A DNA stretch of 64,000 nt, from assembly GCF_020831405.1 (NCBI RefSeq), contig NZ_JAJHPU010000036.1, positions 49,125 through 113,124 on the forward strand. Direction: 5' to 3'. The notes beneath the pieces were generated by a model, which saw only the letters and a list, made by a program, of their open reading frames with translations, made no database searches and was not told the origin of the DNA. Shown here in pieces: positions 48,282-60,867 of this stretch (position 1 is its first letter; every line of letters starts with the position of its first letter). The DNA comes from Pseudomonas oryzagri. Its GTDB lineage: Bacteria > Pseudomonadota > Gammaproteobacteria > Pseudomonadales > Pseudomonadaceae. The position numbers were made by a program, and so were the translations under genes.

Positions 48282-49676
48282 ATGAACGAGAGCAGTGTCC
48301 CCGCGCAATACGACCTGGAGACCGCCGCCCTCAAGGTGCCGCCGCACTCCATCGAGGCCGAGCAGGCGGTGATCGGCGGCCTGATGCTGGACAACAACGC
48401 CTGGGAACGGGTGCTGGATCTGGTCTCCGACGGCGACTTCTACCGCCACGACCATCGGCTGATCTTCCGCGCCATCTACAAGCTGGCCGAACGCAACCAG
48501 CCGTTCGACGTGGTCACCCTGTCCGAGCAACTGGACAAGGAGGGCCAACTGAGCCAGGTCGGCGGTCTGGCCTATCTCGGCGAGGTGGCCAAGAACACCC
48601 CCTCGGTGGCGAACATCAAGGCCTACGCGCAGATCATTCGCGAGCGCGCCACCCTGCGCAAACTGATCGGCATCAGCAACGACATCGGCGACAGCGCCTA
48701 CAACCCGCAGGGCCGCGGCGCCGACGAGATCCTCGACGAGGCCGAGCGCAAGATCTTCGAGATCGCCGAGTCGCGGCCGAAGACCGGCGGCCCGGTGGGC
48801 CTCAACGAACTGCTGGCCAAGGCCATCGACCGTATCGACACCCTGTTCAACACCCACGAGGCGATCACCGGCATTTCCACCGGCTTCGCCGATCTGGACG
48901 AGAAGACCAGCGGCCTGCAGCCGGCCGACCTGATCATCGTCGCCGGCCGTCCGTCGATGGGTAAGACCACCTTCGCCATGAACCTGGTGGAGAACGCCGT
49001 GCTGCGCAGCGACAAGGCGGTGCTGGTGTACTCCCTGGAGATGCCCGGCGAATCGCTGATCATGCGTATGCTGTCCTCGCTCGGCCGCATCGACCAGACC
49101 AAGGTGCGCTCCGGCCGCCTCGACGACGACGACTGGCCGCGACTGACCTCGGCGGTCAACCTGCTCAACGAACGCAAGCTGTTCATCGACGACACTGCCG
49201 GCATCAGTCCCTCGGAGATGCGTGCGCGCACCCGTCGCCTGGTGCGCGAGCATGGCGAGCTGGCGCTGATCATGGTCGACTACCTGCAGCTGATGCAGCT
49301 CGGCGGCGGCGGCGGCGAGAACCGCACCAACGAGATCTCCGAGATCTCCCGCTCGCTCAAGGCGCTGGCCAAGGAATTCAACTGCCCGGTGATCGCCCTG
49401 TCGCAGCTCAACCGCTCGCTGGAGCAGCGCCCCAACAAGCGCCCGGTCAACTCCGACCTGCGCGAATCGGGCGCCATCGAGCAGGACGCCGACGTGATCA
49501 TGTTCGTCTACCGCGACGAGGTGTATCACCCGGAGACCGAGCACAAGGGCGTCGCCGAGATCATCATCGGCAAGCAGCGTAACGGTCCGATCGGCACCGT
49601 GCGCCTGGCCTTCCTCGGCAAGTACACGCGCTTCGAGAACCTCGCCCCGGGGATGTACAACTTCGAGGACGAGTAA
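48282..49676 (+). CDS. dnaB: Replicative DNA helicase DnaB
   Basis: 464 aa hexameric 5'-3' helicase of the replication fork. N-terminal primase-interacting domain (KVPPHSIEAEQAVIGGLMLD), linker, RecA-type domain with Walker A GRPSMGKTT (about 222-230), Walker B LIMVDYLQLM, and arginine finger/H4 region RESGAIEQDADVIMFVYRDE. No intein is present. GGGAAG ribosome site before ATG 48282. The stop codon is followed at once by a repeat element. Confidence 0.97.
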   Translation: MNESSVPAQYDLETAALKVPPHSIEAEQAVIGGLMLDNNAWERVLDLVSDGDFYRHDHRLIFRAIYKLAERNQPFDVVTLSEQLDKEGQLSQVGGLAYLGEVAKNTPSVANIKAYAQIIRERATLRKLIGISNDIGDSAYNPQGRGADEILDEAERKIFEIAESRPKTGGPVGLNELLAKAIDRIDTLFNTHEAITGISTGFADLDEKTSGLQPADLIIVAGRPSMGKTTFAMNLVENAVLRSDKAVLVYSLEMPGESLIMRMLSSLGRIDQTKVRSGRLDDDDWPRLTSAVNLLNERKLFIDDTAGISPSEMRARTRRLVREHGELALIMVDYLQLMQLGGGGGENRTNEISEISRSLKALAKEFNCPVIALSQLNRSLEQRPNKRPVNSDLRESGAIEQDADVIMFVYRDEVYHPETEHKGVAEIIIGKQRNGPIGTVRLAFLGKYTRFENLAPGMYNFEDE

Positions 49677-49934
49677 GAGCCCGCTCAGGGGCTGCTGCGC
49701 GTCGGCGATGCTGCGTTGCAACGTAGCGAAGCGAAGTAACAGCCGAAGGCAGGTCCGCAGGGCGAGCGAAGCGAGTCAACCGGCTTCGGACAGTGGCTTG
49801 CCACTGAACGCCCGCAAGGGCGGCCCCTAAGGGGCGAGCGGAGCGAGTCATGCTCATTTACACCTCGTAAACTCCGCTTCCTCAGCCGGTTTCGCCTTGC
49901 CTCACCTTAGCTCGCGAGCCCCTGAGCAGACTCT
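49676..49934. repeat. Palindromic intergenic repeat, copy 1 (with internal insertion)
   Basis: A 259-bp element with terminal inverted repeats (AGAGCCCGCTCAGGGGCT at the left; reverse complement of the right end reads AGAGTCTGCTCAGGGGCTC). It begins in the dnaB stop codon. Blocks GCTGCGCGTCGG, ATGCTGCGTTG, ATGCTCATTT, AAACTCCGCTTCCTCA and TTTCGCCTTGCCT are shared in order with the copy at 53590-53731. Between about 49720 and 49849 this copy holds about 130 bp extra, including near-repeats GCGAGCGAAGCGAGTC and GCGAGCGGAGCGAGTC. No coding capacity. Confidence 0.85.
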
Positions 49935-49954
49935 GACCGGTAGGCAGATCAAGG

Positions 49955-49992
49955 AAAACGGGCGCCCAGCGGGTAAGATGGGCGCCCGTTTT
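49955..49992. terminator. Strong hairpin just upstream of alr
   Basis: 13-bp perfect stem AAAACGGGCGCCC / GGGCGCCCGTTTT with a 12-nt loop and T-rich 3' side, ending 20 bp before the alr ATG. Acts as a terminator in either direction or folds in the alr leader. Confidence 0.75.
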
Positions 49993-50012
49993 CGTTTCGA
50001 GGCCGAACCGCC

Positions 50013-51086
50013 ATGCGTCCCCTGGTTGCCACCATCGATCTGTCCGCTATCCGCCACAACTATGCGCTGGCCAAGGCCTGCGCACCGGCGTGCCGGGCGT
50101 TTGCGGTGGTCAAGGCCAACGCCTACGGCCATGGCGCGCGCGAGGCGGTCAGTGCCCTGCCGGACGCCGACGGCTTCGCCGTCGCCTGCCTGGAGGAGGC
50201 CGGCGAGGTGCGCGGCCTGCACGGCAAGGCGCGGATATTGCTGCTGCAGGGCTGTTTCGAGGCCAAGGAATACCTGATGGCGGCCCAACTGGGCCTCGAC
50301 GTGGTGGTGCAATGCCGCGAGCAGGCCGAGGCGCTGCTCGGCTGCCACCTCGTCCGGCCGCTGAACGTATGGCTCAAGCTCGATTCCGGCATGCACCGCC
50401 TGGGCTTCGCCGCGGACCAGCTGCGCGCCTGGCACGCGCGGCTCTGCGGCGCCGAGCAGGTCGGCGAGCTCAACCTGCTCAGCCACTTCGCCTGCGCCGA
50501 CCTGCCCGAGCATCCGCTCAACCAGACGCAGCTGGACTGCTACCGCAGCCTCGACGACCTGGCCTTCGCCAACCGCTCGCTGGCCAACTCGGCGGCCGTG
50601 CTCACCCGTCCCGAGGCGCATCTGGACTGGCTGCGTCCGGGCATCATGCTCTACGGCGCCAGCCCGTTCGCCGAGCGGTCGGCCGCCGAGCTGGGGCTCA
50701 AGCCGGCGATGACCCTGAGCGGCCACCTGATCGCCGTGCGCGAGGTGGCGGCCGGGGAGAGCGTCGGCTACGGCGCCAGCTGGGTCGCCGAGCGGCCGAC
50801 GCGCATCGGCACCATCAGCTGCGGCTACGCCGATGGCTACCCGCGCAGCGCGCCGTCCGGCACGCCGGTACTGGTCGCCGGCCAGCGCGTGCCGCTGGTC
50901 GGTCGGGTGTCGATGGACATGCTCACCGTCGACCTCAGCAACGTGCCCGAGGCCCAGGTCGGCACCGCGGTCGAGCTGTGGGGCGCGCAGCTGCCGGTCG
51001 ACGAGGTGGCCAGCGCCTGCGGCACCATCGGCTACGAGCTGCTCAGCAAGGTCACCGCGCGGGTGCCGCGCCGCCACAGCTACTGA
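50013..51086 (+). CDS. alr: Alanine racemase
   Basis: 357 aa PLP enzyme (EC 5.1.1.1) interconverting L- and D-alanine for peptidoglycan. PLP-binding Lys34 in [14 protein letters not shown]-barrel core with [12 protein letters not shown] and SHFACAD; catalytic tyrosine in the C-terminal beta domain at [20 protein letters not shown] is also present. P. aeruginosa has both Alr and DadX; position next to dnaB favours alr. No clear Shine-Dalgarno, and the ATG lies 20 bp after a strong hairpin. Confidence 0.94.
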   Translation: MRPLVATIDLSAIRHNYALAKACAPACRAFAVVKANAYGHGAREAVSALPDADGFAVACLEEAGEVRGLHGKARILLLQGCFEAKEYLMAAQLGLDVVVQCREQAEALLGCHLVRPLNVWLKLDSGMHRLGFAADQLRAWHARLCGAEQVGELNLLSHFACADLPEHPLNQTQLDCYRSLDDLAFANRSLANSAAVLTRPEAHLDWLRPGIMLYGASPFAERSAAELGLKPAMTLSGHLIAVREVAAGESVGYGASWVAERPTRIGTISCGYADGYPRSAPSGTPVLVAGQRVPLVGRVSMDMLTVDLSNVPEAQVGTAVELWGAQLPVDEVASACGTIGYELLSKVTARVPRRHSY

Positions 51087-51094
51087 TCGTCGTC

Positions 51095-51179
51095 CCGTAG
51101 GGTGGGCAACTCGCGTAGCGATTGCCCACCGCAGCGATGCGGAGTGGTGGACAAGGCTGCGCCGTTGTCCACCCTACGG
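51095..51179. repeat. Palindromic intergenic repeat (CCGTAGGGTGG type)
   Basis: Ends CCGTAGGGTGG and CCACCCTACGG are exact inverted repeats, extended by GGCAAC/GTTGTCC and internal GTGGTGGACAA. It could fold into a long hairpin about 10 bp after alr. The motif resembles widespread Pseudomonas intergenic repeats; unrelated in sequence to the repeats at 49676 and 53590. Confidence 0.8.
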
Positions 51180-51310
51180 CCTCCCACGCACGCGCGCCGT
51201 AACCGCGGCAGAAGCTTCGCCCAATCCCGACTCCAGACGTCGGATTTGCTCACTTTTTGTGCTATCCTCCGCGCCCGCGCAATTCCCGCCGAGATTCCCT
51301 GGTCATCGCC

Positions 51311-53589
<2,279 letters not shown>

Positions 53590-53590
<1 letters not shown>

Positions 53591-53731
53591 GAGCCTGCCC
53601 ACGATTAGCTGCGCGTCGGCCATGCTGCGTTGAAATCGGTTTCGGAATGCTCATTTGCAGCCAGCAAACTCCGCTTCCTCAACCGATTTCGCCTTGCCTG
53701 GCTCTAGCTCGCAGGATCGTGAACAGGCTCT
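53590..53731. repeat. Palindromic intergenic repeat, copy 2 (compact form)
   Basis: 142-bp element starting in the ygiQ stop codon. Ends AGAGCCTG and CAGGCTCT are exact inverted repeats, followed by ACGAT on both arms and internal AAATCGGTT/AACCGATTT pairing, so the whole unit can fold as a long imperfect hairpin. Shares ordered blocks with 49676-49934 but lacks its internal 130-bp block, and so probably represents the ancestral form. Confidence 0.85.
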
Positions 53732-53744
53732 GAGATAGGGTGTT

Positions 53745-53767
53745 GCCGGCGTGCTGCACACGCCGGC
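53745..53767 (-). terminator. Hairpin after betA
   Basis: GCCGGCGTG / CACGCCGGC, 9-bp perfect stem, loop CTGCA, 5 bp beyond the betA stop; no strong T-run on the minus strand, so terminator strength is uncertain. Confidence 0.6.
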
Positions 53768-53772
53768 GGGTT

Positions 53773-55458
53773 TCAGCCGCGTACCGGCCGGCCGCGCACC
53801 GGCGCGTCGCCCGCCACGTGGTAGCGCGCCTGGCTGCGCGGCAGCGGCTGGCGGCCGCGGATGCGGTCGGCGATCTTCTCGCCGATCATGATGGTGGTGG
53901 CGTTGAGGTTGCCGGTGATGATCTCCGGCATGATCGACGCATCCACCACCCGCAGCCCCTCCAGGCCGTGTACGCGGCCCTGGCCATCCACTACCGCCAG
54001 GTCGTCCTCGCCCATCTTGCACGAGCAAGAGGGGTGGAACGCGGTCTCCGCGTGCTCGCGGACGAAGGCATCCAGCTCGGCGTCGCTCGTAAGGTTCGGC
54101 CCCGGGCTCAGCTCGCGGCCGCGGTACGGGTCGAGCGCCGGCTGGTTCATGATCTCGCGGGTGATGCGGATGGCGTCGCGGAACTCCTGCCAGTCCTGCT
54201 CGTGGCTCATGTAGTTGAACAGGATGCTCGGGTGCTGGCGCGGGTCCTTGGATTTGAGGTGGATGCGCCCGCGGCTCGGCGAGCGCATCGAACCGACGTG
54301 GGCCTGGAAGCCGTGCTCCTTCACCGCGTTGCTGCCGTTGTAGTTGATCGCCACCGGCAGGAAGTGGAACTGGATATTCGGCCAGGCGAATTCCGGCCGG
54401 GTGCGGATAAAGCCGCCGGCCTCGAACTGGTTGCTGGCGCCGATGCCGCTGCCCTTGAGCAGCCACTGCGCGCCGATCGCCGGCTGGTTCCACAGCTGCA
54501 GCGCGGGATACAGCGACACCGGCTGCTTGCAGGCGTACTGCAGGTACATCTCCAGGTGGTCCTGCAGGTTGGCGCCGACGCCGGGCAGATCGTAGACCAG
54601 CTTGACGTCCAGATCGCGCAGCAGGGCGGCCGGGCCGACCCCGGAGCGCTGCAGGATCTGCGGCGAGGCGATGGCGCCGGCGCACAGCAGCACCTCACGG
54701 CGCGCGTGCACGGTGGTCGGCTGGCTGGCGTCGCCGTGCAGGTAGGCGACGCCGATGGCGCGCTTGCCGCTGAACAGGATGCGCTCGGTGAGCGCGTGGG
54801 TGACGATGGTCAGGTTGGCCCGGCCGCGCGCCTGGTCCAGGTAGCCGCGCGCGGTGCTCGAACGGCGGCCCTCGGGGGTGACGGTGCGGTCCATCGGGCC
54901 GAAGCCTTCTTGCTGGTAGCCGTTGAGGTCCGCGGTGCGCGGGAAGCCGGCCTGCACGCCGGCCTCGACCATGGCGTGGAACAGCGGGTTGTTGCCGGCC
55001 TTGGGCGTGGTCACGCTGACCGGGCCGTCGCCGCCGTGGTAGTCGTCGGCGCCCGTGTCGCGGGTCTCGGCCTTGCGGAAGTAGGGCAGGCAGTCCAGGT
55101 AGGTCCAGTCCTCCAGCCCCTTGGCCTTGGCCCAGTGGTCGAAGTCCAGGGCGTTGCCGCGGATGTAGCACATGCCGTTGATCAGCGAGGAGCCGCCCAG
55201 GCCCTTGCCGCGCCCGCACTCCATGCGCCGGTTGTTCATGTACGGCTCGGGATCGGTCTCGTAGGCCCAGTTGTAGCGACGGCCCTGCAGCGGATAGGCC
55301 AGCGCGGCGGGCATCTGGGTGCGGAAGTCCTGGCGGTAGTCGGGGCCGCCGGCTTCCAAGAGCAGCACGCTGACGTCGGCGTCCTCGGTGAGGCGGGTGG
55401 CGAGCACGTTGCCGGCGGAGCCGGCGCCGATGACGATGTAGTCGAATTCCTGGGTCAT
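53773..55458 (-). CDS. betA: Choline dehydrogenase
   Basis: 561 aa membrane-associated GMC flavoenzyme oxidising choline to betaine aldehyde (EC 1.1.99.1). N-terminal FAD motif [18 protein letters not shown] signature 1 [20 protein letters not shown], signature 2 [16 protein letters not shown], and the C-terminal catalytic region [10 protein letters not shown] with [19 protein letters not shown]. Last gene of betI-betB-betA; 54 bp after betB. Confidence 0.96.
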   Translation of the reverse strand: MTQEFDYIVIGAGSAGNVLATRLTEDADVSVLLLEAGGPDYRQDFRTQMPAALAYPLQGRRYNWAYETDPEPYMNNRRMECGRGKGLGGSSLINGMCYIRGNALDFDHWAKAKGLEDWTYLDCLPYFRKAETRDTGADDYHGGDGPVSVTTPKAGNNPLFHAMVEAGVQAGFPRTADLNGYQQEGFGPMDRTVTPEGRRSSTARGYLDQARGRANLTIVTHALTERILFSGKRAIGVAYLHGDASQPTTVHARREVLLCAGAIASPQILQRSGVGPAALLRDLDVKLVYDLPGVGANLQDHLEMYLQYACKQPVSLYPALQLWNQPAIGAQWLLKGSGIGASNQFEAGGFIRTRPEFAWPNIQFHFLPVAINYNGSNAVKEHGFQAHVGSMRSPSRGRIHLKSKDPRQHPSILFNYMSHEQDWQEFRDAIRITREIMNQPALDPYRGRELSPGPNLTSDAELDAFVREHAETAFHPSCSCKMGEDDLAVVDGQGRVHGLEGLRVVDASIMPEIITGNLNATTIMIGEKIADRIRGRQPLPRSQARYHVAGDAPVRGRPVRG

Positions 55459-55512
55459 GGAGCATCCCTCGGTAAGCGGGGGCGCCCTCGGCGAGGGCGC
55501 GGGAATCGTGGG

Positions 55513-56985
<1,473 letters not shown>

Positions 56986-57060
56986 GGCGAATCCTCGTAG
57001 GCGGTGGTCCGTCCGCGGCGGGCGCGGGGCGGGGATGTTGCCGACGAGGCTACGGCTTTT

Positions 57061-57082
57061 TTATTGAACGTTCATTCAATAA
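57061..57082 (-). promoter_or_regulatory. Probable BetI operator between betI and betB
   Basis: Near-perfect palindrome TTATTGAACGTTCATTCAATAA with nested TGAACGTTCA core, about 75 bp before the betB start. Size and AT-rich arms fit a TetR-family site; BetI is the adjacent TetR regulator. A promoter inside the operon is implied. Confidence 0.7.
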
Positions 57083-57216
57083 AACGACAGGGGCAGGCCT
57101 GCGGGCGACACGGGCAGTCGTGAGCGCGAGCCGGGCGATGGACGGAACAATGGGCTGCACCGCCGGCGCATGGCGCAGGTGGCAGGGGAACCCGCACGGG
57201 AGGAGGGAAGGGGAGC

Positions 57217-57807
57217 TCAGCCGGCCTTGGCCAGCTGCAGGTCGACGTAGTCGTAGGCGATGCGCAGCGCCTGCTGGGTATCGAAGGCCTGGCCGGACAG
57301 CGCGCCGCGCAGCCACAGGCCGTCGACCAGCGCGGCCAGGCCGCGGGCGGCGGCGCGCGCGTCGGCCAGCGGCAGGGCGCGGCGGAACTCGCCGCACAGG
57401 TTGGAGTACAGGCGGTGGTCGTTGATCCGCTGCAGGCGCTGCAGCGCGGGGTGGTGCATGCTGCTGGCCCAGAACGCCAGCCAGGTCTTCATCGCCGGCC
57501 CGCTGACCTGGCTGGCGTCGAAGTTGCCGTCGACGATGGCACGCAGGTGGGCGCGCGGGCTGGGGTCCTTGAGCGCGGCGCGGCGGCGGCGCACGCCCTG
57601 GCCGAGGACCTGCATCAGGTGGCGCATGGTCGCTTCGAGCAGGCCGTTCTTGTCGCGGAAGTAGTGGCTGATGATGCCGTTGGACACCCCGGCGAGGCGG
57701 GCGATGTAGGCGATGCTGGCCTCGCCCATGCCGACCTGGTCGACCGCCTCGAGGGTCGCGGAGATCAGCTGCGAACGGCGGATCGGCTGCATTCCGACCT
57801 TGGGCAT
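57217..57807 (-). CDS. betI: TetR-family repressor BetI
   Basis: 196 aa choline-responsive repressor. N-terminal Tet[22 protein letters not shown] and [25 protein letters not shown]. The C-terminal ligand domain ends with YVDLQLAK. BetI represses the bet genes until choline is present. First gene of betI-betB-betA on the minus strand; a 231-bp gap holding an operator separates it from betB. A second AT-rich half-palindrome lies upstream of it. Confidence 0.94.
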   Translation of the reverse strand: MPKVGMQPIRRSQLISATLEAVDQVGMGEASIAYIARLAGVSNGIISHYFRDKNGLLEATMRHLMQVLGQGVRRRRAALKDPSPRAHLRAIVDGNFDASQVSGPAMKTWLAFWASSMHHPALQRLQRINDHRLYSNLCGEFRRALPLADARAAARGLAALVDGLWLRGALSGQAFDTQQALRIAYDYVDLQLAKAG

Positions 57808-57853
57808 GGGACCTCCGGCTGTCGAGGAAAACGGCGCCTAGTCTGAGGTTTTT

Positions 57854-57876
57854 TTGTTGAACGGGCAATCAAGTAA
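57854..57876 (-). promoter_or_regulatory. Possible second BetI operator, upstream of betI
   Basis: TTGTTGAACGGGCAATCAAGTAA resembles the 57061 site (shares TTGAACG and a TCAA arm) but is a poorer palindrome. It lies 47 bp before betI, a fitting position for autoregulation. Confidence 0.5.
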
Positions 57877-57910
57877 AAAGTCGAATATCCGTGCGGTGGA
57901 GGCAGAAAAT

Positions 57911-57934
57911 AAAAAAGCGGGCCGAGGCCCGCTT
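57911..57934 (-). terminator. Terminator after the upstream binding-protein gene
   Basis: AAGCGGGCC / GGCCCGCTT hairpin with GA loop; A6 on the plus strand (57911-57916) gives a T-run for the minus-strand transcript of the gene ending at 57955. Confidence 0.88.
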
Positions 57935-57954
57935 CTTCGCATTACAGCGTCAGC

Positions 57955-58812
57955 TTACTTGAGCCAGCCGGCGACCCGCTCCGGGTTGGCGGCGACCCAG
58001 TCCTTGGCGGCCTGCTCGGGCTTGGCGCCCTCGCGGATGGCCAGCATCACCGCGCCGACTTCCGCGCCGCTCCAGGAGAACTGCTTGAGGAAGGCGGTGG
58101 CGTCGGCGGCCTTGTTGGCCAGCGCCGGGTTGATCACGGTGTCGACATGCTCGGCGGCGCCGTAGACCTGCTTGGGGTCCTCGAGGAAGCGCAGGTTCCA
58201 CTTGGCGAACATCCAGTGCGGAATCCAGCCGGTGACCACGATCGGCTCCTGGGCCTTCTCGGCGCGCGCCAGCGCGGTGGCCATGGCCGGGCCGGAGCTG
58301 GCCATCAGCTTGAGGTCGAGGTCGTACTGCTTGATGGCTTCCTCGGTGCGGCGCATCACCCCGGCGCCGGCGTCGATGCCGGTGATCTTGCCGCCGAAGT
58401 CCTTGCTGTAGGTATTGAGGTCGTCGATGGTCTTGGCCTTCACGTAATCCGGCACGATCAGGCCGATGCGCGCGTTCTCGTAGTTGGGACCGAGCACGGT
58501 GACCTTGTCCTTGAGCTTGGCGTAGTACTCGCCGTGGGTGGCCGGCAGCCAGGCGGACAGGGTGGCGTCGATGTCGCCGCGGGCCACGCCCTGCCACATG
58601 ATCGCCGGCTCCAGCGGTTGCAGCTCCACCGGGTAGCCGAGCTTGGCTTCGAGGATTTCCCCGGCGACGAAGGTGGCGGCGACGCTGTCGTCCCAGCCGT
58701 TGACGTAGCCGATCTTCAGGGTCGGCTTGTCCGCGGCCATGGCAGTGGACAGGCCGAGGGCCAGGGTCAGGGCGCCCAGGCCCTGCATGCAGCGGTTCAT
58801 CAGTTTGCGCAT
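57955..58812 (-). CDS. OpuAC/ProX-type glycine betaine-binding protein (ABC importer)
   Basis: 285 aa periplasmic solute-binding protein. Signal peptide about 1-28 (LGALTLALGLSTAMA), then TLKIGYVNGWDDSVAATFVAGEIL, the OpuAC fold opening. Tryptophans in WQGVA, LSAWLPATH and VVTGWIPHWMFAKW suit the aromatic box that holds a trimethylammonium group. It differs from the two other binding proteins nearby, which begin CxxVRFxExGW. No permease gene is directly joined, so it probably feeds the CbcWV core upstream. ATG 58812 is preferred (GGAG nine bases before); 58827 is possible. Own terminator. Confidence 0.88.
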   Translation of the reverse strand: MRKLMNRCMQGLGALTLALGLSTAMAADKPTLKIGYVNGWDDSVAATFVAGEILEAKLGYPVELQPLEPAIMWQGVARGDIDATLSAWLPATHGEYYAKLKDKVTVLGPNYENARIGLIVPDYVKAKTIDDLNTYSKDFGGKITGIDAGAGVMRRTEEAIKQYDLDLKLMASSGPAMATALARAEKAQEPIVVTGWIPHWMFAKWNLRFLEDPKQVYGAAEHVDTVINPALANKAADATAFLKQFSWSGAEVGAVMLAIREGAKPEQAAKDWVAANPERVAGWLK

Positions 58813-58988
58813 CGTTCGTTGCTCCATCGGGTTGAGTGGCAGTGCTGGTACTGGCTCGTACGGGTGGAACGGGCCGGCGACGTGCTCCGGTCGCGGGCAA
58901 GGCTATGCCCGGCCGGGGCTCGGCCGTCGGCCCCGGGTATCGATTGCGATGTCGTGGCTGCTGGCGCGGCGGGGCCGCGCCGTCAGGT

Positions 58989-59939
58989 TCACAGGCCGAG
59001 GTGCTTCTTTACCGCCGCGGCGCCGTCCTGGCCGTCGTAGGTGGTGACGCCGGCCAGCCACTGGTCGAGGTACTGCGGGTTGGCCTTCAGCCAGGTCCGG
59101 GCGACCTCGACCGGGTCCTTCTTGGCCAGCACCTTCTCCATCAGCTGGCTTTCCATCTCGACGCTGAACTGCAGGTTGTTGAGCAGCTTGCCGACGTTGG
59201 CGCAGCGCGCCTCGTAGTCCGGCGGCACCACGGTGTAGACCTTGGCGGCGCCGTAGTCGGGGCCGAACACCTCGTCGCCGCCGGCCAGGTAGGTGATGTC
59301 GAACTGGGTGTTCATCGGATGCGGTGCCCAGGCCAGGAACACCACCGGCTCCTTCTTCTTGATCGCCCGCTGCACCTGCACCAGCATGCCGGCCTCGCTC
59401 GACTCGACCATGCGGAAGCCGCCCAGCTCGTACTGGTTGCCCTTGATCATCTTGTCGATCAGCAGGTTGCCGTCGTTGCCCGGCTCGATGGCGTAGACCT
59501 TGCCGTCCAACTGGTCCTTGAATTTGGCGATGTCCTGGAAGCTCTTCAGGCCCGCCTCGGCGGCGTAGCTGGGCACCGCCAGGGTGTACTTGGCGCCCTC
59601 CAGGTTGGCCTTCTCCAGCACCTTGACGCCGCCGTCCTTGGTGAACGGCGCGATCACGCTGTCCATCGACGGCGCCCAGTAGCCGAGGAACACGTCGATC
59701 TGCTTGTTCTTCACCCCGGTGAAGGCGATCGGCACCGAGGCCATCACCTTCTTCGGCGCATAGCCCAGGCCCTCGGCCAGGGTCATGGCCACGCCGGTGG
59801 TGGCGGAGATGTCCGCCCAGCCGATCTCGGCGAAACGCACCTGCTGGCAGCTCTGCGGCTCCTGGGCCCAGGCGCCTTGCGCCAGGGCCAGCGACAACAG
59901 CCCGGCGCCGATCAACTTCTTGGTCTTGAACGTGTGCAT
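58989..59939 (-). CDS. cbcX: Choline/betaine ABC importer, substrate-binding protein (CbcX-like)
   Basis: 316 aa. Signal peptide about 1-25 (LLSLALAQGAWA), mature start CQQVRFAEIGWADISATTG, ligand stretch FLGYWAPSMDSVIAPF and VVFLAWAPHPMN, i.e. the ChoX/CbcX choline-binding family. It follows the permease gene by 35 bp in the order ATPase-permease-binding protein, matching cbcVWX of P. aeruginosa. There Cbc takes up choline using CbcX, and other binding proteins plug into the same core for betaine and carnitine (established in P. aeruginosa). Confidence 0.9.
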   Translation of the reverse strand: MHTFKTKKLIGAGLLSLALAQGAWAQEPQSCQQVRFAEIGWADISATTGVAMTLAEGLGYAPKKVMASVPIAFTGVKNKQIDVFLGYWAPSMDSVIAPFTKDGGVKVLEKANLEGAKYTLAVPSYAAEAGLKSFQDIAKFKDQLDGKVYAIEPGNDGNLLIDKMIKGNQYELGGFRMVESSEAGMLVQVQRAIKKKEPVVFLAWAPHPMNTQFDITYLAGGDEVFGPDYGAAKVYTVVPPDYEARCANVGKLLNNLQFSVEMESQLMEKVLAKKDPVEVARTWLKANPQYLDQWLAGVTTYDGQDGAAAVKKHLGL

Positions 59940-59974
59940 CTGCGGCTCCCTGTGTGGGTGGCGGAAAGCGGGAT

Positions 59975-60865
59975 TCACGGTGCCGACTGCGGGCGCTGCA
60001 GCTTGCAGAACAGCCGGCCGAACAGGCTCTTGCTGGTCGCCGCACGGCGGGTGCCGAAGCTCTCGGTGATGCGGTCGAGGATGATCGCCAGCAGCACCAC
60101 GGCCATGCCGCTCTCGAAGCCCAGGCCGATGTCCAGGCGCTGGATACTGGCCAGCACGTCGTTGCCCAGGCCGCCGGCGCCGACCATCGAGGCGATGATC
60201 ACCATCGACAGGGCCATCATGATGGTCTGGTTGACCCCGGCCATGATCGACGGCAGCGCGCTGGGCAGCTGGACCTTGAACAGCAGCTGGCGGCTGGTGC
60301 AGCCGAACGACTGGCCGGCCTCGACCAGCTCCTTGTTGACCTGGCGGATGCCCAGGCTGGTCAGGCGCACCGCCGGCGGCATGGCGAAGATCACCGTGGC
60401 GATGATCCCCGGCACGCGGCCGAGGCCGAACAGCATGGCCGCCGGGATCAGGTAGACGAACGCCGGCATGGTCTGCATGAAGTCGAGCACCGGGCGGGTG
60501 ATCATCGCCACCCGCTCGCTGCGCGCCGCCCAGATACCCAGCGGCACGCCGAGCAGCAGGCTGATCAGGGTGGCCGAGAAGGTCAGGCCGAGGGTCACCA
60601 CGGTCTGTTCCCAGAAGCCGGTCAGCACGATCAGCACGAAGGACGCCGCGGTGAACACCGCGAACTTGGCGCCGATGCGCCACAGGCCGAGGGCGACGAA
60701 CAGCGAGATCAGCAGCCAGGCCGGCGGCAGCAGGAGCAGTTTCTCGATGGCCTCGGAGAAGCCGCTGACCACCTGGCCGACGCTGTCGAAGGCGCCGCTG
60801 TAGTTGTCGAGCAGGTGCTGGACGACGTCGTTGACCCAGCTGCCCAGATCCAGTTTCTCGCTCAT
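59975..60865 (-). CDS. cbcW: Choline/betaine ABC importer, permease (CbcW-like)
   Basis: 296 aa BPD_transp_1 permease. N-terminal amphipathic part (LGSWVNDVVQHLLDNY) as in ProW, then about six membrane helices, with the EAA loop VNKELVEAGQSFGCTSRQLLFKVQLP contacting the ATPase. Start 60865 has AGGGGGA six bases upstream; an ATG two codons earlier overlaps the ATPase stop (ATGA). Either way the two genes are coupled. Confidence 0.92.
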   Translation of the reverse strand: MSEKLDLGSWVNDVVQHLLDNYSGAFDSVGQVVSGFSEAIEKLLLLPPAWLLISLFVALGLWRIGAKFAVFTAASFVLIVLTGFWEQTVVTLGLTFSATLISLLLGVPLGIWAARSERVAMITRPVLDFMQTMPAFVYLIPAAMLFGLGRVPGIIATVIFAMPPAVRLTSLGIRQVNKELVEAGQSFGCTSRQLLFKVQLPSALPSIMAGVNQTIMMALSMVIIASMVGAGGLGNDVLASIQRLDIGLGFESGMAVVLLAIILDRITESFGTRRAATSKSLFGRLFCKLQRPQSAP

Positions 60866-60867
60866 GA

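Noticed and set aside
51257..51310. N-terminal extension of the YgiQ protein
   Set aside because: Family members start at [12 protein letters not shown]; the extension overlaps probable promoter sequence.
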